The translations under genes were made by a program, and so were the position numbers. 64,000 nucleotides of DNA, from assembly GCA_016932015.1 (NCBI GenBank), contig JAFGDQ010000016.1, positions 1-64,000 of the forward strand. The letters run 5' to 3'. Below are positions 28,603 to 36,967 of this stretch, piece by piece. Each line of letters opens with the position of its first letter. Positions within the stretch are counted from its first letter, which is position 1. Below the pieces are notes generated by a model that saw only the letters and a program-made list of their open reading frames with translations, had not been told where the DNA came from and ran no database searches. The stretch comes from Spirochaetota bacterium. GTDB taxonomy: Bacteria; Spirochaetota; UBA4802; JAFGDQ01.

Positions 28603-31206
28603 TCAGTCAAAAGATAATTCTGTTCTGCTTATAAGATCGCTCTGCAGTTCCTCGCTAAGCTCAACAAAGTAAGCACTGTATCCTGCTATACGTACCAGCA
28701 GGTCTTTATATTGTTCAGGCTTTTTTTGCGCGTCTGAAAGTACTTCCTTGCCGATTATATTGAACTGGCTCTGCATGCCTTTGTTCTCAAAGTAAGTATC
28801 CATCAGTGAAATAAGATTGTCTCTTCCTGTTTCTCCTGACACTGCGCCCGGAGAAAATTTCCAGTTCAGAATAATACCGTTGCCGATTCTGCTGTGATCT
28901 AGTTTTGCCACGGATTTCGCTATTGCCGTCGGGCCTCTTCTGTCATGTGAGCTCATTTCAGTATGGACAGGCCCTATGCAGTCTGATAACGGTTCATATG
29001 ATTTTCTGCCGTCAGGTGTCGCAGCTGTATAAAAGCCTGCCATGACATTCTGTGAAACAGAAAAGACGCCGGGCATATATTCACCGCCGTGAGGTGTAGG
29101 CCTGTGCTCAACATGTTTGCAGTATGTCGCTGTAACGAATTTTGCAACATCATCAGCATAGTCGTCATCGTTGCCGTAACAGTGCATTCTGTCGCTGTTT
29201 ACTATTGCGTAGAGCGGCTCATACCCTTCCCAGTTGGCTTTCAATGCCTTGAGAAATGTTGCGCCGTCGGTTTTTTTCTCATCAAATACAAGCTGCCTGA
29301 TTGCAGTAAGACTGTCAGCAGTTGTGCCTATACCGACTCCCTGTGGGCCGCTGTGATTGTATATGGCACCTCCGACAGATACGTCTTTGCCTTTGTCAAT
29401 ACAGCCCTGAATCAGAAGGGAAAGATATGGCAGCGGCTTAAGTCTCTGATGTGCAAAGTCCACTTTGTTTACCTGTGAGATCATAATATCACACCAGTAC
29501 TTCATTTGTTTGTCAAATGATTCCTTTACATCTTCAAAAGATTTAAATGTTTCAAGACTGCCGGTATCTATTCCAAGCCTTCCCCCGGCACCGGCGCATT
29601 TTTCATATCTCATGCAGTGCGGTCCGCAGTCAATGCAGCGTCCGCCGTTTATCGCGAGCTGCATAACCTTTGCTATATTGAAAGAGCTTGAATCATGCCA
29701 GCCGTAAGTCTTGCCCGGTACGCATGGTTCAACGCATCCGATTCCGACATAGTTTCTTGCGTCTTCAACCGGCTTGTCATAATTCAGCAATGACTTAATC
29801 ATTTCGGAGTCATTGAATATTTTCGGCTCTCCGGTTCCTATTCGTATTACATTAAAGGTTTTGATTTTGAATTCACGCGGAGAATTGGCATGAAGGCGGA
29901 CTCCCATCCACGGGTTAGGAATTCGGGTGTGTGCATGTGCGTCCAGAACCATGTAACTGAGGTCGTTGGTTGCATCGTTTCCGTCTTTGTCAACGCCGCC
30001 TACATCGAGAGCGGTTCCTCCCATGATTGTACCGCTTGAAAATACAATTGCAGTCTTATCGCGGATTTTACAAAGCTGATGCATTTTGAGAAACCCCATT
30101 TCAATTAGTTCCTGCATAAACTCCCTTGTGAGAGTGCCTTTTTCAATATCGTTTTTATAATAAGGATAAAACAGCTGGTCAAAACGGCCGTATGTAACTG
30201 AATGTCCGTTCGATTCAATAATAATCATGTTTGTCGCTATATGCCAAAGCTGAATGGCTTCCCAGAAATCCCTTGCCGGTCCTTCCGCGACCTGTGAGCA
30301 GTTGGAGGAAATGCGAAGAAGCTCGGCTTTTCTCTGTTCATCAGTTTCTTCTTCAGCCATTTCCGCAGCAAGATTTGCATAGCGTTTGATGTATGATGAA
30401 GCACCCTCAATTGCTATTAAAGAAGCGTCATAAAATTCCTTTTTAATAATATCTTCAGGATTAGAAGTATCAAGTGCAGCCAGCTTTTCTTCTATCTGTT
30501 TTCTTATTCCGCCGTATCCTATGGCAAAAAGTGTTTCATAATCGGCGCAGACATGGCCGATTCCGGCTGAAGCAAACAAACCGAAAAAATTAACTCCTTT
30601 CTCAAGATGAGATCCTTTCCTTTCTTCCTCTGTAAGAGTACTCAGTATATGTTCTTCAAGAGTGTTCCCTTTCCAGCAGGGCTGTATCTTAAGAAGCTCT
30701 TTTTTTGTTTCTTCACTGATTACGTAGCGGTCGTTGCGTCTCTGGTCAAGAGGTTCATTGATCATTTCCTCGCACAGCCAGTCAATAGCGAATTCCGGAT
30801 ATACGGGAGCGCTTTTTGCAGGCGCTGCCAGTTCTCCGGCAATCAGTTCGTCCGGCCAGATGTTAATTGTTACATTTTGAAGCAGGTCACGGAAACACAG
30901 CGCCGTTTTCAGAATCTGGGGATAAGACGCGTATTTGTTAAAATAACCTTCAGTATAGATAACTGCTCGCTGATGATCAGCCGAGGTATCTCTTTCTTTC
31001 ATCCATTTTAAGATCTTGTTGATTCTAGGAAAAGGTGACGGCTCATCAACTGCCCCGGATACTCCAATTCCCCATTCCCTGTCATAGGGTTCGATAGGAA
31101 ACGGTTTATGTTTTAATGCATTGTCGTAAAGTTGCCCTGCAATTGAACTTGATTCGGGAAATGCTGATTCTGATGTGTTTAATTTTTTTTCAATGAATGA
31201 TTCCAT
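28603..31206 (-). CDS. Glycyl radical enzyme of dehydratase/lyase type (first in operon)
   Basis: 867 residues, homologous over its whole length to the enzyme at 25923-28487. Radical glycine G842 (RIAGYSAYF), catalytic C491 and E493 (GCVEPCVPGKTYGWHD). The same cysteine quartet follows (C524, C527, C531, C537 in GRCIDCGPHCMRYEKC). Differences around the active-site loops (EPCVPGKTYGWHDSSSF versus EPDVTGKSYGWKDCGHM) suggest either different substrates or a two-subunit enzyme. First gene of the three-gene set with the downstream enzyme and activase. Both lack the small iron-sulfur subunits of benzylsuccinate synthase and hydroxyphenylacetate decarboxylase. Upstream lies the dispersed repeat at 31287-31358. 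Confidence 0.88.
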   Translation of the reverse strand: MESFIEKKLNTSESAFPESSSIAGQLYDNALKHKPFPIEPYDREWGIGVSGAVDEPSPFPRINKILKWMKERDTSADHQRAVIYTEGYFNKYASYPQILKTALCFRDLLQNVTINIWPDELIAGELAAPAKSAPVYPEFAIDWLCEEMINEPLDQRRNDRYVISEETKKELLKIQPCWKGNTLEEHILSTLTEEERKGSHLEKGVNFFGLFASAGIGHVCADYETLFAIGYGGIRKQIEEKLAALDTSNPEDIIKKEFYDASLIAIEGASSYIKRYANLAAEMAEEETDEQRKAELLRISSNCSQVAEGPARDFWEAIQLWHIATNMIIIESNGHSVTYGRFDQLFYPYYKNDIEKGTLTREFMQELIEMGFLKMHQLCKIRDKTAIVFSSGTIMGGTALDVGGVDKDGNDATNDLSYMVLDAHAHTRIPNPWMGVRLHANSPREFKIKTFNVIRIGTGEPKIFNDSEMIKSLLNYDKPVEDARNYVGIGCVEPCVPGKTYGWHDSSSFNIAKVMQLAINGGRCIDCGPHCMRYEKCAGAGGRLGIDTGSLETFKSFEDVKESFDKQMKYWCDIMISQVNKVDFAHQRLKPLPYLSLLIQGCIDKGKDVSVGGAIYNHSGPQGVGIGTTADSLTAIRQLVFDEKKTDGATFLKALKANWEGYEPLYAIVNSDRMHCYGNDDDYADDVAKFVTATYCKHVEHRPTPHGGEYMPGVFSVSQNVMAGFYTAATPDGRKSYEPLSDCIGPVHTEMSSHDRRGPTAIAKSVAKLDHSRIGNGIILNWKFSPGAVSGETGRDNLISLMDTYFENKGMQSQFNIIGKEVLSDAQKKPEQYKDLLVRIAGYSAYFVELSEELQSDLISRTELSFD

Positions 31207-31286
31207 AATGCGGTACCTCTAATTATAAACAATAAATCAACTGCCCAAAAGTCAATTTAATTTTTCACTATTTTAGTTAAAAAAAA

Positions 31287-31358
31287 GTAACGATTCATCT
31301 ATTATTCCTTCCTGAGAAATGGCTTTTCCTCATAGATTGAAAATTGCTGAATAGTTAC
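31287..31358 (-). repeat. Dispersed palindromic repeat, copy 2
   Basis: 72 bases with inverted ends (GTAACGATTCATC at the left, GCTGAATAGTTAC at the right), similar to 11336-11404 in the opposite orientation. The shared interior includes GAGAAATGGCTTTT. It sits about 80 bases upstream of the first glycyl radical enzyme start. Confidence 0.6.
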
Positions 31359-31491
31359 AAAAAAATATATAATATGCGAATATAAGTTATATGAAATTTA
31401 TTTTGTTAAATTACCCCAATTTTACTTATATTGTAACCTGAAAATAGTGAAATGTCGAGGATTATTATTGTTTTTAATTTATTATTAATAA

Positions 31492-31525
31492 AAGACCGCT
31501 TATCCGGAATGAGACAGGCGGTCTT
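31492..31525 (-). terminator. Terminator of the dctQM operon
   Basis: AAGACCGC (31492-31499) pairs with GCGGTCTT (31518-31525). Read leftward, the stem is followed by a T-rich run. It lies 60 bases past the dctM stop codon. Confidence 0.7.
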
Positions 31526-31584
31526 CTGTTAAAATTTTTAATAGTGAATAAACTAAATTACTTAACAAGCTGACTTTTTTGATT

Positions 31585-32892
31585 TTATGGGCCGACCATA
31601 AGTTCGGGCAGCCAGGTGCTTAATGACGGAAATGCCACTATAATGAATAGAAATACTATAAGCACTAGCAGATAAGGCATTAATCCTTTAAGCAGGTCGC
31701 TGCTCGAAATTTTAAAGACATTTTTGACAAGGAAGAAGTTCATTGCCATTGGCGGTGTAATCAACGCTATCTCCATGTTTACTTCATAAAGAACCGCAAA
31801 CCAGATCGGGTTTAAGCCCATCGAGACAACTAAAGGCACATAGATCGGTATTGTAATAGCCATCATTGTCATCCCGTCTATCATTGTTCCGAGTATTAAT
31901 AAAAGGAACTGCATGCATATTACAACAACAAGGGGATTCGTACCGAATACCTGTACCCAGGATATCAGCTGCTTGGATATTGATACCGAACCTACTATAT
32001 ATGAGAAAAAACTTGCCCCGATAATGATAAAAAGAATCGCAGCGTTGACTTTTACAGTAGCTATCATTGATCTGTATAATTCTTTCCATCTGTATTTATA
32101 AAATACTACGGCAATTACTAATACAAAAAAAGCTCCGACTCCTCCTGCTTCAGTAGCTGTTGCTATTCCAAAGAAAATACTTCCCATAATTGCTGCAAAA
32201 ATTACTATTACAGACCAGACTTTTTTAAGAGAAATAATTCTGTCTTTCCAATTTACTTTACCTATTGATGGTGCAAGTGAAGGATCTCTCCAGGTTTTAA
32301 AAATCGGAACAGAAGCAAGCATAAGAGCAAGTAAAAGACCGGGGATTGTGCCTGCAACGAGAAGCTGACCTAAAGGTATGCATTCACCGGCAAGAGCTGA
32401 AATAATAATAGCAGTTGTACTCGGCGGAATTAGCGGACCAAGTACTCCGCCGCATGTAAGAGCCCCGAGACTCAACTTTCTGTCATAGTTGAATTTATCA
32501 AGTTCAGGCATGGCGACCGGGCCGATGCACAGGATTGTGGCGCCGCTTGATCCTAAAGGAGCACCTATAGCAGCCTGTGCCATAATACTGGCAACTATAA
32601 GGCCGCCGGGAACGCGGTTAAGCCATAATCTGGCAGCGACAAACAAATCCTCTCCGATTTTTGTTTCTGCTATAATGTAGCCTAAAAAAGTAAATAAAGG
32701 CAAGGCTGTCCATGAAGGATTGTATAATGTCTGGAATGTTGACCAGCCGAGTTTTTCCATTGCTGCCGGCCCGTATGTAAAAAAACCTACAGCCATTGCA
32801 CTGATTCCAACTGAATAAGCAATAGGCAGTCCTACTGCCAGCATGACAAGCATTATTCCGATACATGACAGCATCGGGATCAAAGCTTCCAT
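31585..32892 (-). CDS. dctM: TRAP transporter large permease DctM
   Basis: 435-residue, very hydrophobic protein with about 12 membrane helices, the channel subunit of a tripartite ATP-independent periplasmic transporter. Family marks include an N-terminal LPIAYSVGISAM segment, GPVAMPELDKFNYDRKLSLGAL and PLIPPSTTAIIISALAGE. The C-terminal half has GTMIDGMTMMAITIPIYVPLV. It uses the ion gradient together with dctQ and the periplasmic binding proteins encoded 1.3 kb away on the other strand. 108 bases separate it from dctQ upstream. Confidence 0.94.
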   Translation of the reverse strand: MEALIPMLSCIGIMLVMLAVGLPIAYSVGISAMAVGFFTYGPAAMEKLGWSTFQTLYNPSWTALPLFTFLGYIIAETKIGEDLFVAARLWLNRVPGGLIVASIMAQAAIGAPLGSSGATILCIGPVAMPELDKFNYDRKLSLGALTCGGVLGPLIPPSTTAIIISALAGECIPLGQLLVAGTIPGLLLALMLASVPIFKTWRDPSLAPSIGKVNWKDRIISLKKVWSVIVIFAAIMGSIFFGIATATEAGGVGAFFVLVIAVVFYKYRWKELYRSMIATVKVNAAILFIIIGASFFSYIVGSVSISKQLISWVQVFGTNPLVVVICMQFLLLILGTMIDGMTMMAITIPIYVPLVVSMGLNPIWFAVLYEVNMEIALITPPMAMNFFLVKNVFKISSSDLLKGLMPYLLVLIVFLFIIVAFPSLSTWLPELMVGP

Positions 32893-33000
32893 AATGTCTA
32901 CCCCCTAAGATTGTAAAACTTGTAATCCGATTGTCATAACAATAACATTAAGATTTAGATTTAGAATAACAGCGATCGTAAAATGATATATAGAGTATTT

Positions 33001-33558
33001 TTATACGAGGCTGATCTTTATTTCATCCGGATCTTCCTCTTCATGCTCTCCTGTTACATATGACATGATATTTTTATAAAATTTACTGAGTAAAACTAGA
33101 ACGACAAGACCATAACAAACAGGAATCATAATCTTGACCGGGTAAATAGGCTCTGCCCATACTGATACGCTTATCTCTTTTATTTTTAATGAATACATCG
33201 CGCCGGTCCAGCCTTTCCATGTAAGAACTGAGCAGAAAACAATACCCAGTATCGGGCTGATTAATTTCTTTAAGAATCTGCGTACCTTTACAGGCATAAG
33301 CTGAGTAAAAATATCGGATGTAATATGTTCACCATCCTTTTCCACTTCAGGCATAGCAAAGACATAAGTCCATACTAAAAAGATAGTTCCTAATTCGTAT
33401 GAGATTGGTTCAGGTGAGCGAAAAAAGTAACGCATTATTACTCCGTAAGTTGCAGTAAAGACCATGAGTACCAGCTGTATTCCTGCCAATACCACGAATA
33501 ACGTGCCGGCCTTCATTACGATGGAGTTAATAAAACCTGCTATTTTACGTACCATCAA
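33001..33558 (-). CDS. dctQ: TRAP transporter small permease DctQ
   Basis: 185 residues with four membrane helices (about 12-35, 48-68, 90-110, 130-155). The WTYVFAMPEVEKDGEHITSD motif in the middle is the DctQ family signature. It partners dctM downstream. The cytoplasmic C-terminus is acidic. GGAGG lies just before the ATG. Divergent from dctP1, with a 598-base control region between. Confidence 0.92.
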   Translation of the reverse strand: MMVRKIAGFINSIVMKAGTLFVVLAGIQLVLMVFTATYGVIMRYFFRSPEPISYELGTIFLVWTYVFAMPEVEKDGEHITSDIFTQLMPVKVRRFLKKLISPILGIVFCSVLTWKGWTGAMYSLKIKEISVSVWAEPIYPVKIMIPVCYGLVVLVLLSKFYKNIMSYVTGEHEEEDPDEIKISLV

Positions 33559-34156
33559 TAATCCTCCTGAATAAAATTGAGGTTTGATATCTGAATTATA
33601 ATGCTTTGTAGAAAAATCCTGTTAAGTCTTATTCATCGGCACAGCAAATTTAGAGATGGATTTATTTCCGGTATTACATTAAATCAGATGAAAAATAACG
33701 TTTAAATATCCTACGTGTTTTTTTGTTTCAATTGAAATGAGGTTAAAAACAAAAAGAACGCATAATTTACTTAACAATAAGTAAGTAATGCTCATCGTTT
33801 ACTGTCAAGCAAAAACGGCTAAAATTCCTGTTTTTTCAAAGTAATAATGCTTTTTTCAAACTAAATTTATATAGGGAACTAAATTGATGAATGGTGAAGT
33901 CCGGTAGTTTCATGGCCTTTCTGAAAAAAAATAATTCATATTTTACATGAGTGTCAAAATTAATTTTATTATTTTAAAATTTAATTGATTTTTTTATAAC
34001 TCATATGCTGAGTTATAACCAAGTTGTCTTGTTTGGAGTAGGGGTGTTTGCTGTGCTTGCTCTTTACAGACGATAATCAGTATTTTATAGTGTACTGTTT
34101 ATTCTTCCGTAATTTAAATATAGTAATTTCGGAAACTAAAAAGAGAGGAGGTTTGT
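33559..34156. promoter_or_regulatory. Divergent control region between dctQ and dctP1
   Basis: 598 bases without a credible gene. It holds the palindrome TTATAACTCA-N5-TGAGTTATAA at 33994-34018, a plausible operator. A GAGAGGAGG ribosome-binding site precedes dctP1. Some T-rich tracts and short direct repeats (ACTTAACAATAAGTAAG) occur around 33770. I see no strong -35/-10 pair. Confidence 0.45.
33994..34018. promoter_or_regulatory. Palindromic operator candidate
   Basis: Perfect 10-base arms TTATAACTCA and TGAGTTATAA with a 5-base spacer, 139 bases upstream of dctP1. The same arms bound the 126-base element at 11197-11322, so it may instead be a relic of that element. Confidence 0.45.
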
Positions 34157-35188
34157 ATGTTTAAGAAGTTTTTATTTTTTGTTATTGCGGTAATGACTGT
34201 GGCATCATTATCAATGTGTAAGTCGGAAAAGAAAACACAGATTTTAAGGCTTGTTGTTCCTTCACCTGCAGGAGACTGGCCGCTTACATGGATATGTGAA
34301 GATTATGCAAAAAGATTTAATGAAAGGGTAGACGGAGCTTACAAGATTGAAGTCCATGCCGGAGGTGCTCTCGCAAAAGTCCCTGAATATTTTGATGCTA
34401 TCCGGACAGGTTCGGTAGAGATGGCTCTTGCACCGTGGGGATTCTACAGTTTCATGGAACCGAAATTAAGCCTGATTGAAATACCTTTCCTTCTGGATAA
34501 TCAGCAGGCGGGTGCATATTCAACCACCGGATTGGTAAAATTATATGATCCGATTCTGCAGGAAAAATTCAACATGAAAGGCCTGGGACTTATGAGCCTT
34601 GCAGGCTGTGAACTGCTTTCAAGAAAACCTGTCAAAACATTGAAGGACTGGAAAGGACTTCTCGTAGGTACATTAAGCCCGAGTACTTCAATGCTGGTTA
34701 AAAAACTCGGCGGAGCTCCTACTGTTATTAACTGGATGGAATTCTACGAGTCACTGCAGAAAAAAATTATTGATGGTGTTATTAACGGGACTCACAGTAA
34801 TCTGCAGATACATCTTGTTGATGTATGCAAATATCAGACTCTTTTCTATGGTGCCAACTCATGGAATGGATGGTCGGTAAACCTGGATGTATTTAATGAT
34901 ATGCCGGAAGATGTCCAGAAAATTCTTCAGGAAGAGGCTGACAACAGTGTGGAGTGGATGCATAAAACCATGCTGGAACTTGATGCTGATGATATGAAGC
35001 GTATGAAAGAGCAGAAGATCAATGTTTATACTATTCCTCCTGCTGAACGCGCAAAATGGGTCAAAGTTCTCGAGCCTTACAACGAGGAACAGTTTGCCAA
35101 ATTCGGCGAGTTCGGTGCTAAAATAAAAGCAATAACTGAAGAAGCAAATAAAAAGTACCCGTATACAGGATTGACTTTAAAAAAGTAA
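34157..35188 (+). CDS. dctP: TRAP transporter binding protein DctP (copy 1)
   Basis: 343-residue periplasmic solute-binding protein. Signal peptide with a possible spirochaete-like loose lipobox (ASLSMC, Cys21). The DctP fold is clear: LRLVVPSPAGDWPLTWICED near the start, GGALAKVPEYFDAIRTG, and a C-terminal TMLELDADDMKRMKEQ helix. At the ligand-binding loop the family normally has a carboxylate-clamping arginine (KGLKIRxP); this protein has DWKGLLVGTLSPST with Gly171 at that position. The ligand may therefore not be a simple carboxylate. Strong ribosome-binding site (GAGAGGAGG). Its permease genes lie divergently upstream. Confidence 0.93.
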   Translation: MFKKFLFFVIAVMTVASLSMCKSEKKTQILRLVVPSPAGDWPLTWICEDYAKRFNERVDGAYKIEVHAGGALAKVPEYFDAIRTGSVEMALAPWGFYSFMEPKLSLIEIPFLLDNQQAGAYSTTGLVKLYDPILQEKFNMKGLGLMSLAGCELLSRKPVKTLKDWKGLLVGTLSPSTSMLVKKLGGAPTVINWMEFYESLQKKIIDGVINGTHSNLQIHLVDVCKYQTLFYGANSWNGWSVNLDVFNDMPEDVQKILQEEADNSVEWMHKTMLELDADDMKRMKEQKINVYTIPPAERAKWVKVLEPYNEEQFAKFGEFGAKIKAITEEANKKYPYTGLTLKK

Positions 35189-35528
35189 ATCCTGCAATTT
35201 AAATATTATTTTATAATATCACAAATGCCCTGCAAATTACCGCAGGGCATTTGTTATTACTGATTTAATATAACTGACTTTTTATTAGGGAATAAGGCAG
35301 CTGCCGTTATGCTTATGCAGTTAAGAATAAATTTATTGAAAAATGAATTTTTATTGATTTTTTTATTATATGATATATAAGTTTCCGCAGATTAGCCTGA
35401 TATATTAATTGCCTACTTAATTATTATACACCTAAGCGGGATGATCTAAGCATTATTCAGTATCGGGGTTTAAAATTTTTCGTTAACTGTTTTTCATAAA
35501 ACGAAGATAAAAAACACAGGAGGATTGT
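35189..35528. other. Spacer between dctP copies
   Basis: 340 bases. Holds the terminator at 35222-35253 after dctP1, then AT-rich DNA. AGGAGG precedes dctP2. No gene; an independent promoter for dctP2 is likely because of the terminator, but I cannot place it. Confidence 0.4.
35222..35253 (+). terminator. Terminator after dctP1
   Basis: CAAATGCCCTGC (35222-35233) pairs with GCAGGGCATTTG (35242-35253), with an 8-base loop. The same GCCCTGC stem recurs after dctP2, so the duplication seems to have carried its terminator. Confidence 0.75.
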
Positions 35529-36557
35529 ATGTTTAAGAAGTTTTTACTTGTTATTCTTGCAGTTATGACTGTCGCATCATTAACCATGTGCAAGTCTGAA
35601 AAAAAGACTAAGGTTTTAAGACTTGTTGTCCCTTCACCTGCAGGTGACTGGCCGCTTACCTGGCTGTGTGAAGATTTTGCCAAAAGATTTAATGAAAGAG
35701 CAGACGGGGAGTATAAGATGGAAGTTCATGCCGGAGGTGCTCTGGCAAAGCTTCCTGAGTATCTTGATGCAGTAAGAACCGGATCTGTGGAAATGGCTTT
35801 GGGGCCTGTCGGCTTTTACAGCGGTATGGAACCGAGATTAAGTTTAATCGAATCGCCTTTTCTTTTAAACAATCAGCAGGCAGGTGCTTATGCAACAGCA
35901 GAGTACTCAAAATTATATGGGGAGATATTGAAGGAAAAATTCAATATCAAGACACTTGGAATAATGAGCCTTGCCGGAGTAGAGCTTATTTCCAGCAAGG
36001 AAGTTAAAACAATGAAGGACTGGAAAGGGCTGCTGGTCGGCAGTTTGAGCCCAAGTGTCTCTATACTTGCCAAAAGTCTTGGAGGCGCTCCTACAGTTAT
36101 TGACTGGATGGAGTTCTATGAATCTCTGCAGAAGAAAGTTATAGACGGTGTTGTTAACGGAACCCACGGTTCTTTACAGACTAATCTTTTTGATATTTGT
36201 AAACATTGCACTCTGTTCTACGGTGTAAATTCATGGAATATCTGGCTGTTGAATCTTGATGTTTTCAATGAAATGCCGGAGGATATTCAGAAGGCAATGG
36301 TAGAAGAAGGACAGGCAAGTGTTGACTGGATGCATAATACAATGCTGGAGCTTGACGCGGATGACCTGAAGCGCATGAAGGAGAAAAATGTTAATATATA
36401 TACAATACCTCCGGCTGAGCGTGAAAAATGGAAAAAAGCCCTTGCTTCGTATAACGAGGAACATTTCAAAAAATTCGGGGAGTTTGGGAAAAAAATAAAG
36501 GCAGTTGCAGATGAAGCAAATAAAAAATTCCCGTATACAGGACTTACTTTAAAATAG
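35529..36557 (+). CDS. dctP: TRAP transporter binding protein DctP (copy 2)
   Basis: 342-residue paralogue of the preceding gene, closely similar along its length, including the signal peptide (VASLTMC, Cys21). It also lacks the usual ligand arginine: the loop reads DWKGLLVGSLSPSVS. Differences cluster around residues 90-100 (LGPVGFYSGMEPR versus LAPWGFYSFMEPK) and 205-245, regions likely to face the ligand. Two binding proteins could feed one dctQM permease with related compounds. Preceded by AGGAGG and a fresh spacer after the copy-1 terminator, so probably expressed separately. Confidence 0.93.
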   Translation: MFKKFLLVILAVMTVASLTMCKSEKKTKVLRLVVPSPAGDWPLTWLCEDFAKRFNERADGEYKMEVHAGGALAKLPEYLDAVRTGSVEMALGPVGFYSGMEPRLSLIESPFLLNNQQAGAYATAEYSKLYGEILKEKFNIKTLGIMSLAGVELISSKEVKTMKDWKGLLVGSLSPSVSILAKSLGGAPTVIDWMEFYESLQKKVIDGVVNGTHGSLQTNLFDICKHCTLFYGVNSWNIWLLNLDVFNEMPEDIQKAMVEEGQASVDWMHNTMLELDADDLKRMKEKNVNIYTIPPAEREKWKKALASYNEEHFKKFGEFGKKIKAVADEANKKFPYTGLTLK

Positions 36558-36967
36558 TATAATAACAGTATATCTGTGATTTTTTAAAAAAATGCCCTGC
36601 ATATTCCTGTAGGGCATTTTTTAAAAATTTATTCCGCAAAGTGTTTTAAACTCTGGAAATCAGATTTAAGTCTTTATGAACTCTTCGTAAATTTATTCCA
36701 TTTCCCGGCCTGCAGACAAATATAGATATAATTTTCATATTGACAAAATAGAAATCATATAAAGAGTTTTATTTAAAAAATATATTTTTAAACAGAAACG
36801 TTCGTTTTTAATTCAGGAGAAGTTAAAGACAGGCAAATATTAAAAATTGTTATTGAATACGGCTGGATTTTTTATTATGTTTTATTTGTCTCCATCTGTT
36901 ATTTATTTCGAATTTTAATGACATAGCTTTTCCTTATACTCTAAATATAGAAACTAAAAGATATAAA
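36558..36967. other. Intergenic region before HD-GYP-like gene
   Basis: 410 bases. The dctP2 terminator is at 36586-36621. The rest is AT-rich, with a TTGACA at about 36741 lacking a well-spaced -10 box. No gene seen. The downstream start codon has no strong Shine-Dalgarno sequence. Confidence 0.35.
36586..36621 (+). terminator. Terminator after dctP2
   Basis: AAAAAATGCCCTGC pairs with the downstream TGTAGGGCATTTTTT, ending in a T-run. Closely matches the terminator after dctP1. Confidence 0.75.

Noticed and set aside
25923-31206. Naming the glycyl radical enzymes benzylsuccinate synthase or isethionate lyase
   Set aside because: No small subunits, no fumarate-addition signature that I can verify, and no diagnostic substrate residues match.
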